18,505 nucleotides of DNA, from the NCBI GenBank assembly GCA_023231265.1, contig JALNVT010000027.1:1-18505 (forward strand). Direction: 5' to 3'. The stretch's first letter is position 1. Each line of letters opens with the position of its first letter. This document shows positions 6,245 through 12,493 of this stretch, one piece after another. The notes beneath the pieces are model-generated. The model searched no databases. It worked only from the letters and a program-made list of their open reading frames with translations, and was not told where the DNA came from. The translations under genes were made by a program, and so were the position numbers. This DNA comes from Sphaerochaetaceae bacterium. Lineage in GTDB: Bacteria > Spirochaetota > Spirochaetia > Sphaerochaetales > Sphaerochaetaceae.

Positions 6245-7441
6245 CTACAGATATTCTTGAGATGTTTCTTTTAGATAATTATCTTCAAGAGCCTTTCTCA
6301 AACGGCCTATAATAGTTCTTCTTATTCCTATCTCCACAGGGATATTAGGATCTTGATGAGCTTCATTGATTTTTGTTCCTACAATAAAATGAACCTGATC
6401 ACTATCTTCCAAAATTTCAATAAATTTCTTCACTGGGTCATTTGGAAGTTCATAAACTGGAGTTTTTGCTTCCAGATGTGTTGCCACCTTACTCAAAGTC
6501 AACATACCTTCGGTTACCAAGTCGATTCCTTCCATCTTAGAAGCGGGAGGAACATCTGATGACCAGCAGGATAGATCAACCTTCAGTTTCTTATCAAACA
6601 ACCTGCTCACAATCAGAGCTGTTGTACCACCTGATACTATCTTCTTACCACTGAACTTTTTTATCTTTTCCCCAAGAATGCAATCTGATTCTTTTGAGAA
6701 AGGAGGTCCTGTTACAATCAAGGTACGTCTTGGACGTCTTACATATATGCAGGAACAGGTTATATCATCACGAGAGGCAAGTCCATCCAGACTCAGAGCT
6801 TTGTTCACAATTGCTTTTGTGAGCTCTTTGCTGCTTATCTCACTGTTGTTTTCAAGTATTCTTTCAATGAATTTATTCACGCCACTGATTCTCCAACCAA
6901 GAGGCATTGTAAGACCAAGTCCAGATTGAGTCACCCCGTCACTGAACATGAGAAGTCTGTCACCTACTTCAAGATTGAAAGTTTGTCTATGAAGCAATTC
7001 TTTTTTAAAAGCACCCTCTCGCTGAAGGTCAATTGTATCTCCCGTCCAGGGGATATTCTTGACTCCTTTGAAGAACAGTGCTGATGGATTGTCATATTCA
7101 AGGAAATTAACAACGATTTTCTCAACAGAATTGTCGTATCTTATATCTGCAATTGAGAATGTTGAGTAGCTTATCTTCCTCTCCTTGCAGACAGGAAGAG
7201 TGTCCATTATGATTTTCGCCGAATGGGTCAGATCCATTGGAGAGAAGCTCAAGTTATGGGCCATATGGGCTGTAAGAGAGGCCAAAACATTGGCTTTCAC
7301 TCCTGAACCCAGTCCATCACTCAAGATTGCAACAATCTGATTTCTTTCAGGATTTCTGCTGAGTAAGAATACATCGCCACCAATCTTCTGTCCGTGCTTG
7401 TAGACCTGAGAGTAGTCAACATCTATAAAAATGTCGTTCAC
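6245..7441 (-). CDS. SpoIIE/PP2C-type serine phosphatase linked to HydS, with C-terminal domain of unknown function
   Basis: A 398-residue cytoplasmic protein. Residues 1-235 form a PP2C/SpoIIE-family phosphatase domain with the metal-binding motifs G-G-D (21-23), S-D-G-L-G-S-G (41-47), F-S-D-G-V (166-170) and R-D-D-I-T (224-228), so it should be active on phospho-Ser or phospho-Thr. Residues from about 238 to 398 form a separate conserved-looking domain with TGPP, SGGTTALIVSRLF, GIDLVTEGMLTL and NEAHQDP motifs; I recall this tail in hydrogenase-linked phosphatases but know no function for it. The GTG start at 7441 overlaps the hydS stop by 4 bases (GTGA) with AGGAGG upstream, so it is translated coupled to HydS. 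Together they match the phosphatase-linked group C3 hydrogenase arrangement. The substrate is unknown: no STAS protein, anti-sigma factor or kinase is encoded nearby. Confidence 0.9.
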   Translation of the reverse strand: MNDIFIDVDYSQVYKHGQKIGGDVFLLSRNPERNQIVAILSDGLGSGVKANVLASLTAHMAHNLSFSPMDLTHSAKIIMDTLPVCKERKISYSTFSIADIRYDNSVEKIVVNFLEYDNPSALFFKGVKNIPWTGDTIDLQREGAFKKELLHRQTFNLEVGDRLLMFSDGVTQSGLGLTMPLGWRISGVNKFIERILENNSEISSKELTKAIVNKALSLDGLASRDDITCSCIYVRRPRRTLIVTGPPFSKESDCILGEKIKKFSGKKIVSGGTTALIVSRLFDKKLKVDLSCWSSDVPPASKMEGIDLVTEGMLTLSKVATHLEAKTPVYELPNDPVKKFIEILEDSDQVHFIVGTKINEAHQDPNIPVEIGIRRTIIGRLRKALEDNYLKETSQEYL

Positions 7442-9243
7442 AGCAAATCCTCCTCATTATCTATCGTAAAACCATCATCCTCCGAAGAAGATGGAACCTG
7501 GAACGCTTCAATCAATGAATTGAGTGTTATTTCCGTATCAGCTGCATTCTCTCCCAAAAGGGAAGCAATCTGCTGTACTGTCTCAAGACTGTGTTGAATT
7601 ACAACTTCAGCCTTTTTGACCACGGTCTCACGTCTTACAGTTGGAGATGTTATATCTTCAAATATTGCACCAACTAACTGATGATTTTCAATAGAAAAGA
7701 AGGAAACTCTTAAAAATTTTCCATTGTGCCTGAATCTATACTGCTGACTTTTCTTTCTTGAGAACTGCTCTTTGAATTTATCTGAGAATGATACGAATCT
7801 CTCAACAGGAAGACCACCAATCAAACTGAGAATGTCCTCATCAATTTCCACATCCATGTCGCCAAACAATGAGATGAAGATAGAATTGCAGTCAACAATG
7901 TTCAATTTTCTATCGACCATGACAACACCCATAGGAATTGTTCTGAGTAGAACGTCAATTTTGGTCTGAGCTTCTTTTCTCATCTTGGTGACACACATCT
8001 CAGGTTCAGCCATTCCATCTAAATATGCTCTGGCCATATCTTTACATGTGTTGTAACCACATCCACCACAGTTCAGCTGATCTGATTCATCGTACTTACC
8101 AAGGTTTATCAGAGCTTCCTGAATCTGCTCCTCAGTGTACTCGTTTCTTACAAAACATCTGTCTGCATTCACACTCACCTTCAGAATATCGTAACCCTCT
8201 TCAAGGACCTTAGCTATAAAATATTCTGGGACTTTGAACAGGTCATCCTGTTTCAATCTGCTTGATGTGTATTCAACTGAAGCTCTTTTCTTTCTTGAGA
8301 TGCTGTTATCTTTCTTTGTGCCAGGACCATTTATGCATCCACCATCACAGGATAGAAGTTCCAAAAAAGAATCTATTGGTTTGACAAGTAAGTTATCAAG
8401 TGCTGATATTATCTGGGTGTTACCACTGGCAGCAACAGCTTCATCTTGATAAGGATCATTTCCACAGGCAAGGGAGTTTATCATTCCACCTTCAATTGAA
8501 TATGCGGTGGTTCTTGCAGCTTTTGCTGGTATGAATTTTGGGATCTCTACCTTTCCATCATCTATTTCCTCTGCAATCTCATCAAGATCAATCTTTTCCT
8601 CTTCAAGCCATCTTCTCAGCTCATCAAAGGTCAGGGCGTAGTTTGGGTATCCAGGATGAGCGTCTGCCTCTCCCTTCTTTGCAATGCATGGACCAATGAA
8701 AACAATACCAATTTTCTCTCCGTATAGCTCTCTGAGATATGCACAGTGAAGCTGCAGAGGAGATGGTACTGGAGCAAGGTCCTTACTTAAGGATGGATAA
8801 TATTTATTTACATGGTCAACCACGCTTGGACATGCTGTTGAAATCCAAGGACACTTTCCACCATGCTGAGCTGAATAGGAATCAATGCAGGCACTTACAA
8901 GTGCTGCTCCGATTGCTGTCTCACTGATATATGAAAACCCCAATTTTTTGAGGGCAACCAAAAGTTCATCCCCTCTTCCTTCAAATTCGGCTGAAAATGA
9001 TGGAGCTATGGAACAGTACATTGAAGATGCACTGTTCATGAACATTCTGACTCTGGATAAATCTGAGCGTACTTTTTTGGCGTTGGAAGGACATTCATCT
9101 ACACATGCTCCGCAATAGATGCATCTTTCATGTATAACAACGGCATTGCCATCTTTCACCTGAATTGCTTTTACAGGACATGCTCTAACGCATTTGTAGC
9201 AATCTCTGCATTCTGTCAGCTCGGTATAAATTGGATGTATCAT
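7438..9243 (-). CDS. hydS: Sensory [FeFe]-hydrogenase HydS (group C) with PAS domain
   Basis: A 601-residue protein with these parts in order: two N-terminal [4Fe-4S] clusters (C12, C15, C18, C22 and C41, C44, C47, C51); an H-cluster domain at about 70-310; a further Fe-S motif, C392-G-G-C395-G-Y-N-T-C400 with C417; and a PAS domain at about 425-535 followed by a short helical, acidic tail. H-cluster ligands are present: C138 in STACPS, C186 in FIGPCIAKK, and C299 and C303 in LLSCDGGCINGPG. The proton-relay cysteine before the first ligand is Ala137, and Leu297 replaces the usual Met of L3; these are hallmarks of group C sensory enzymes with low turnover. Its probable role is sensing H2 or redox state and signalling through PAS to the overlapping phosphatase. 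ATG at 9243 follows GAGGGG. It has no kinase or methyl-accepting domain. Confidence 0.92.
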   Translation of the reverse strand: MIHPIYTELTECRDCYKCVRACPVKAIQVKDGNAVVIHERCIYCGACVDECPSNAKKVRSDLSRVRMFMNSASSMYCSIAPSFSAEFEGRGDELLVALKKLGFSYISETAIGAALVSACIDSYSAQHGGKCPWISTACPSVVDHVNKYYPSLSKDLAPVPSPLQLHCAYLRELYGEKIGIVFIGPCIAKKGEADAHPGYPNYALTFDELRRWLEEEKIDLDEIAEEIDDGKVEIPKFIPAKAARTTAYSIEGGMINSLACGNDPYQDEAVAASGNTQIISALDNLLVKPIDSFLELLSCDGGCINGPGTKKDNSISRKKRASVEYTSSRLKQDDLFKVPEYFIAKVLEEGYDILKVSVNADRCFVRNEYTEEQIQEALINLGKYDESDQLNCGGCGYNTCKDMARAYLDGMAEPEMCVTKMRKEAQTKIDVLLRTIPMGVVMVDRKLNIVDCNSIFISLFGDMDVEIDEDILSLIGGLPVERFVSFSDKFKEQFSRKKSQQYRFRHNGKFLRVSFFSIENHQLVGAIFEDITSPTVRRETVVKKAEVVIQHSLETVQQIASLLGENAADTEITLNSLIEAFQVPSSSEDDGFTIDNEEDLL

Positions 9244-9253
9244 AAAATCCCCT

Positions 9254-9499
9254 CTATTTGTTCAATTCTCGTTCAACGAGGTCCACCAAACAATCAGGAT
9301 CTAGACCTTCAAAAGATATTCCATTGATTTTGATGTTGGGACCATTCTTGCAGTTTCCCAAGCACAGGTGACCTTCAAGTTCAACAAAGTCTTCCAGATG
9401 GTTCTCTTTGATGTAGCTCTCTATATTCTCCAGAGCTTTAGAATTACCTCTGGCAAAACAGGAACTCCCCATGCACAATTCAACTTTTACCTTATTCAT
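9254..9499 (-). CDS. Thioredoxin-like [2Fe-2S] ferredoxin, first gene of the hydrogenase operon
   Basis: An 81-residue protein with the NuoE/HydC-like cluster motif: C9-M-G-S-S-C14 and C46-L-G-N-C50, spaced as expected for one [2Fe-2S] cluster in a thioredoxin fold. It lacks the upstream helical domain of full-length NuoE and stops right after the fold. Its stop is 10 bases before the hydS ATG, so it is likely an electron-transfer partner of HydS or of the downstream hydrogenase. The ATG at 9499 follows AAAGGATG. About 97 bases separate it from rex; that gap holds an inverted repeat, a TTGTTAA heptamer resembling half a Rex operator (9512-9518), and no promoter I can defend. Confidence 0.88.
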   Translation of the reverse strand: MNKVKVELCMGSSCFARGNSKALENIESYIKENHLEDFVELEGHLCLGNCKNGPNIKINGISFEGLDPDCLVDLVERELNK

Positions 9500-9563
9500 C
9501 CATTCATCCTTTTGTTAAAAAAAAAGAAAATCACTACAATGCAGTCAGATAATAATATATAGA

Positions 9564-9591
9564 AGCCAACAATATTCTTTCATTGCTGGCT
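9564..9591 (-). terminator. Inverted repeat after rex, probable terminator
   Basis: AGCCAGCAAT and ATTGTTGGCT pair over 10 bp, with one G-U, around an 8-base loop, starting 7 bases after the rex stop. Read leftwards it is followed by TTCTATATATTATTAT, T-rich but not a run of Ts. It could equally be a protein-binding inverted repeat in front of the hydrogenase operon. Confidence 0.45.
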
Positions 9592-9598
9592 AATATAA

Positions 9599-10261
9599 TT
9601 ACCAATCGTCACCATCAGGTAAATTTTCTTTGTTATCAATTTTGGTTTGTAGCTTTTGAGCTAAAACAGCAAAGTGAGTTGCTAGGTCAGTTCTCTGCAG
9701 TGCAATACGGGAAGGCAGTCTTAAATCAGTTGGAACGAAACTCCAAATAGCTTTAATACCACATTTTACCAACAGCTCTGCTGATACTTGAGCTTGAGGA
9801 ACAGGTACTGCAAGGATTGCAATATTGATTCTATTCTCAATGATATATTCTTCCATCTTTACCAATGGTCGAACCTCTACCTTTCCTACCTTCAAGCCAT
9901 CTTTTGCTGGATCTTTATCAAATGCAGCTACAATCTGGAATCCGTAGTTCTCAAATCCTTCATAAGAGATCAAAGCCTTACCTAGGTTACCAGCACCAAT
10001 TATGATAGCATCTGATACATTGTCCCAACCAAGGGAGTTTGTAAGAGATTCAATCAATTCAGTAACTTTGAAACCAACTTTAGGTTTACCTTCGATTCCT
10101 GAGAAAGAAAGATCCTTTCTAACTTGTATAGGATTCAATCCTAAATCTTTAGCAAGAATTGTAGCGGAAATAGTTTCCCTACCTTCTTCGTTATATTGTT
10201 TCATTAACCTCAAATAAGAAGGAAATCTTTTTATTGTTGGAATCGGAATTTTATGTTTCAC
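9599..10261 (-). CDS. rex: Redox-sensing transcriptional repressor Rex
   Basis: A 220-residue DNA-binding repressor that senses the NADH/NAD+ ratio. Residues 1-80 form the winged-helix domain, with S-A-T-I-L-A-K-D-L-G-L-N-P-I-Q-V-R-K-D-L as recognition region and the family's G-x-x-x-V-G-F element at 59-64. Residues 85-200 form a Rossmann domain with the dinucleotide motif G89-A-G-N-L-G-K-A-L and acidic D115 after the second strand. Rex dimers usually repress fermentation, hydrogenase and respiratory genes until NADH rises. The GTG start at 10261 overlaps the end of ispH by 11 bases and has AGGAG 7 bases upstream inside ispH, so the two genes are translated together. The hydrogenase operon begins about 100 bases downstream in the same direction, a natural target, although no complete Rex palindrome (TTGTTAA-N4-TTAACAA type) was found there. 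Confidence 0.94.
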   Translation of the reverse strand: MKHKIPIPTIKRFPSYLRLMKQYNEEGRETISATILAKDLGLNPIQVRKDLSFSGIEGKPKVGFKVTELIESLTNSLGWDNVSDAIIIGAGNLGKALISYEGFENYGFQIVAAFDKDPAKDGLKVGKVEVRPLVKMEEYIIENRINIAILAVPVPQAQVSAELLVKCGIKAIWSFVPTDLRLPSRIALQRTDLATHFAVLAQKLQTKIDNKENLPDGDDW

Positions 10262-11117
10262 TATATTCTCCTCTTAAAGCATTTACAATTTCATCAATGA
10301 TAAATTGTGGTGTTGATGTTCCAGTAGCAATACCTACAGTTTCATATTCATAGACTGCATCCGGTATATCACTTACTGAATTTATCAGAAAAACGGGCTT
10401 ATTGAAACTCTCAGCGTACATTTTCAATCCATTTGTGTTTGAACTGTTGATTCCACCAATTACAACAATGCAATCTGTGTCATCCACCATGTCTTTCAGT
10501 GCCAATCGCCTTTTCTTTGTACTGTTACAAAGAGTATTTGCAATCACCACCTCTCGATCTTTGGTCTCCAAACTCTTCAACTTATCTAAAATAGCCTGAC
10601 TCTTTATCTGTGGAAAGGTCGATTGTATGACCACAAATAAAGGTGCATCAGTAACTATCTTATCAACATCTTCAACGTTAGTAACCAGTGTTCTTGAATG
10701 AGGAGTCTCCACTGAATGCAGAAATATAGCTTCAGGATGACCACTCTTACCAATGACAACAACATGATATTTTATATCTGCCTTCTTGATTAAATCCTGT
10801 TCTTTTACAACTATAGGACATGTTGCATCAACTACAATAAAATCATTCATCATGAGATATCTCATGACATTTTCTTTGACTCCATGAGCCCTCAACACAA
10901 TTATCCCCGGTTCAATTGAATCAATCTGATCTTCATCAATTACCTCAACTCCCATTTCGTTGAAGCCCTCAATGACTCGCTCATTGTGAATCAAGTAACC
11001 AAGAGAATAAACTTTCTTATTGTTTTCTTTTCCCCATGCTATTGCTTTATACATTTTATTCACTGCAATTGATACACCACTGCAGTAACTTATGTAATCT
11101 GAGATTATAACATTCAA
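10251..11117 (-). CDS. ispH: 4-hydroxy-3-methylbut-2-enyl diphosphate reductase (IspH/LytB)
   Basis: A 288-residue iron-sulfur enzyme that makes isopentenyl and dimethylallyl diphosphate in the last step of the MEP isoprenoid pathway. The three cluster cysteines are C12 (S-Y-C-S-G-V), C100 (V-D-A-T-C-P) and C197 (N-T-L-C-N-S-T). Substrate-binding motifs are L-I-H-N (42-45), R-A-H-G-V (76-80), G-H-P-E (126-129) with the proton-donor Glu, and G-G-I-N-S-S-N-T (221-228). The start appears to be TTG at 11117: no other in-frame start exists upstream, it yields the family-typical M-N-V-I start, and AGGGGA lies about 10 bases before it. A good promoter precedes it (TTGCAA, 17 bases, TATACT). Electrons come from ferredoxin or flavodoxin, so IspH shares its reductant pool with the hydrogenase downstream. 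The overlap with rex places it in the same transcript. Confidence 0.95.
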   Translation of the reverse strand: MNVIISDYISYCSGVSIAVNKMYKAIAWGKENNKKVYSLGYLIHNERVIEGFNEMGVEVIDEDQIDSIEPGIIVLRAHGVKENVMRYLMMNDFIVVDATCPIVVKEQDLIKKADIKYHVVVIGKSGHPEAIFLHSVETPHSRTLVTNVEDVDKIVTDAPLFVVIQSTFPQIKSQAILDKLKSLETKDREVVIANTLCNSTKKRRLALKDMVDDTDCIVVIGGINSSNTNGLKMYAESFNKPVFLINSVSDIPDAVYEYETVGIATGTSTPQFIIDEIVNALRGEYSET

Positions 11118-11153
11118 ATAAACACTTCCCCTAATTTACTAACTTTCTAGAAA

Positions 11154-11182
11154 AGTATACTCGGTTTTTTCCATTATTGCAA
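11154..11182 (-). promoter_or_regulatory. Promoter of the ispH-rex operon
   Basis: Read leftwards: -35 TTGCAA (11182-11177), exactly 17 bases, -10 TATACT (11159-11154, five of six consensus bases). It lies between the secF terminator and ispH with about 37 bases to the start codon, a typical sigma-70 layout. Confidence 0.7.
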
Positions 11183-11218
11183 ATAGATAAAAAATTATTT
11201 ATATTTTTTCAAAACTGT

Positions 11219-11260
11219 TAAAAAAACTCTCTACCTGAAAAATTATTCAAATAGAGAGTT
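11219..11260 (-). terminator. Rho-independent terminator after secF
   Basis: A perfect 9-bp stem, AACTCTCTA with TAGAGAGTT, spans 11260-11225 around an 18-base loop. Read leftwards it is followed by a run of seven to eight Ts. It lies about 30 bases after the secF stop and closes the yajC-secD-secF unit. Confidence 0.88.
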
Positions 11261-11290
11261 ATATTTATATAAAATTTATAGTTCTTTATA

Positions 11291-12493
11291 TTACTTAATA
11301 GCCTTTTTCTTTTTCTTATTTGCAAGACCATTTGAAATCCAATAAAGGAATGATGGAGCAATAAAGTTAGAAGAATATGTACCAATAACAATACCAAAGA
11401 TCATTTCAATTGCGAACAATTGAATGCTACCTGTTGCTAAAATTGCTAGAGGCAATACAGCCAATACTGTTGTCAAACTTGACAGAATAGTACGAGATAA
11501 AGTCTGTGTAACACTGTGCTCGATGACCTCTTGCATAGGTTTATTTTTCATGAGCTCACTGTTTTCACGAACTCTATCAAAAATAACAATTGTTGCATTC
11601 AAAGAATAACCAATAATTGTCAATACAGCAGCAATAGTTGTACTTGATACTTCAAACTTGAACAATGCGATGAAGCCCAAAAGCATCAATACATCGTGAG
11701 TTAAAGCGATGATACTTGATAGTGCATATGCAATACGGAAACGAATCCAAACATAAAGAAGGATCAATACCATTGCAATCAATACAGCTAGAATGGAACC
11801 ACTTACCAATGTCTGAGAATACTTAGGACCGATGAAATTGCTTTCAAGTACTACGAATCCTTCATCAGTGAAAGTGTTTGCAAGATTTTCACTTACAGCT
11901 TCTTCCATTGAAGCCTGTGTATCACCATCATTTGTGCTCAATCTAACTTGGAACACCTGAGATGCATCAGAACCAACAGTCTGTACCTGGACATTGCCCA
12001 AAGCACTCAAAGCTTCTCTAACTTCATCAATAGAAACAGTATCACCAGTTGAATTTTCAAAATTCAATGATGTCTTGTCGCTGCTCAATGTTGCAGGGAA
12101 ACCATAACCAGATAGAATATCTGCAGTTTTAAGTGAACCGTCTACAGCAGTAGCAGTAACTCCATCAAGAGCATTCAATCCGTCTGCAAGTTCAGAAGCT
12201 GTTGCATATGTTGAACTTGGGAAAGATTTAACTTCTGCACCAGAGTCATCTCTAGTTGTGATGGTTATTGTTGAATTATCTAAAGCTAAAGTAGCTGATG
12301 CATCACCATCATATGATACTTCAAGACCTACTGGAGCTATCTGTATGCGTTGACTCAAACCACTTTCGAAGTCAATACCAGTATTGAATCCACCATTGAA
12401 GAATATTGAGAACATACCAACTAGTAACAATACGATTGATACAGTCAATGCAATAAATCGTACCTTAATAACAGGAAGATTTTTTTTAGCCAT
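11291..12493 (-). CDS. secF: Protein translocase subunit SecF
   Basis: A 400-residue inner-membrane protein of the RND family that works with SecD to pull secreted proteins across the membrane using proton or sodium motive force. TM1 is at about 10-31, followed by G-I-D-F-E-S-G in place of the common GIDFxGG. A long periplasmic region runs from about 40 to 220, and five TM segments lie between about 230 and 390, including the signature I-G-Y-S-L-N-A-T-I-V-I-F-D-R-V-R-E-N near 294-311. A Lys-rich tail ends the protein. It is longer than the E. coli protein (323 residues), the excess lying in the first periplasmic domain. The ATG overlaps the secD stop by one base (TAATG) with GGGAGGG upstream, so translation is coupled. 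Confidence 0.95.
   Translation of the reverse strand: MAKKNLPVIKVRFIALTVSIVLLLVGMFSIFFNGGFNTGIDFESGLSQRIQIAPVGLEVSYDGDASATLALDNSTITITTRDDSGAEVKSFPSSTYATASELADGLNALDGVTATAVDGSLKTADILSGYGFPATLSSDKTSLNFENSTGDTVSIDEVREALSALGNVQVQTVGSDASQVFQVRLSTNDGDTQASMEEAVSENLANTFTDEGFVVLESNFIGPKYSQTLVSGSILAVLIAMVLILLYVWIRFRIAYALSSIIALTHDVLMLLGFIALFKFEVSSTTIAAVLTIIGYSLNATIVIFDRVRENSELMKNKPMQEVIEHSVTQTLSRTILSSLTTVLAVLPLAILATGSIQLFAIEMIFGIVIGTYSSNFIAPSFLYWISNGLANKKKKKAIK

Noticed and set aside
8885..9118. Plus-strand open frame of 77 codons
   Set aside because: Antisense shadow of hydS with no ribosome binding site and no recognisable protein features.
7438..9243. HydS as a degraded hydrogenase pseudogene because of the missing relay cysteine
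   Set aside because: The frame is intact, all four H-cluster ligands and all accessory cluster cysteines remain, and the substitution is a known feature of group C sensory enzymes.
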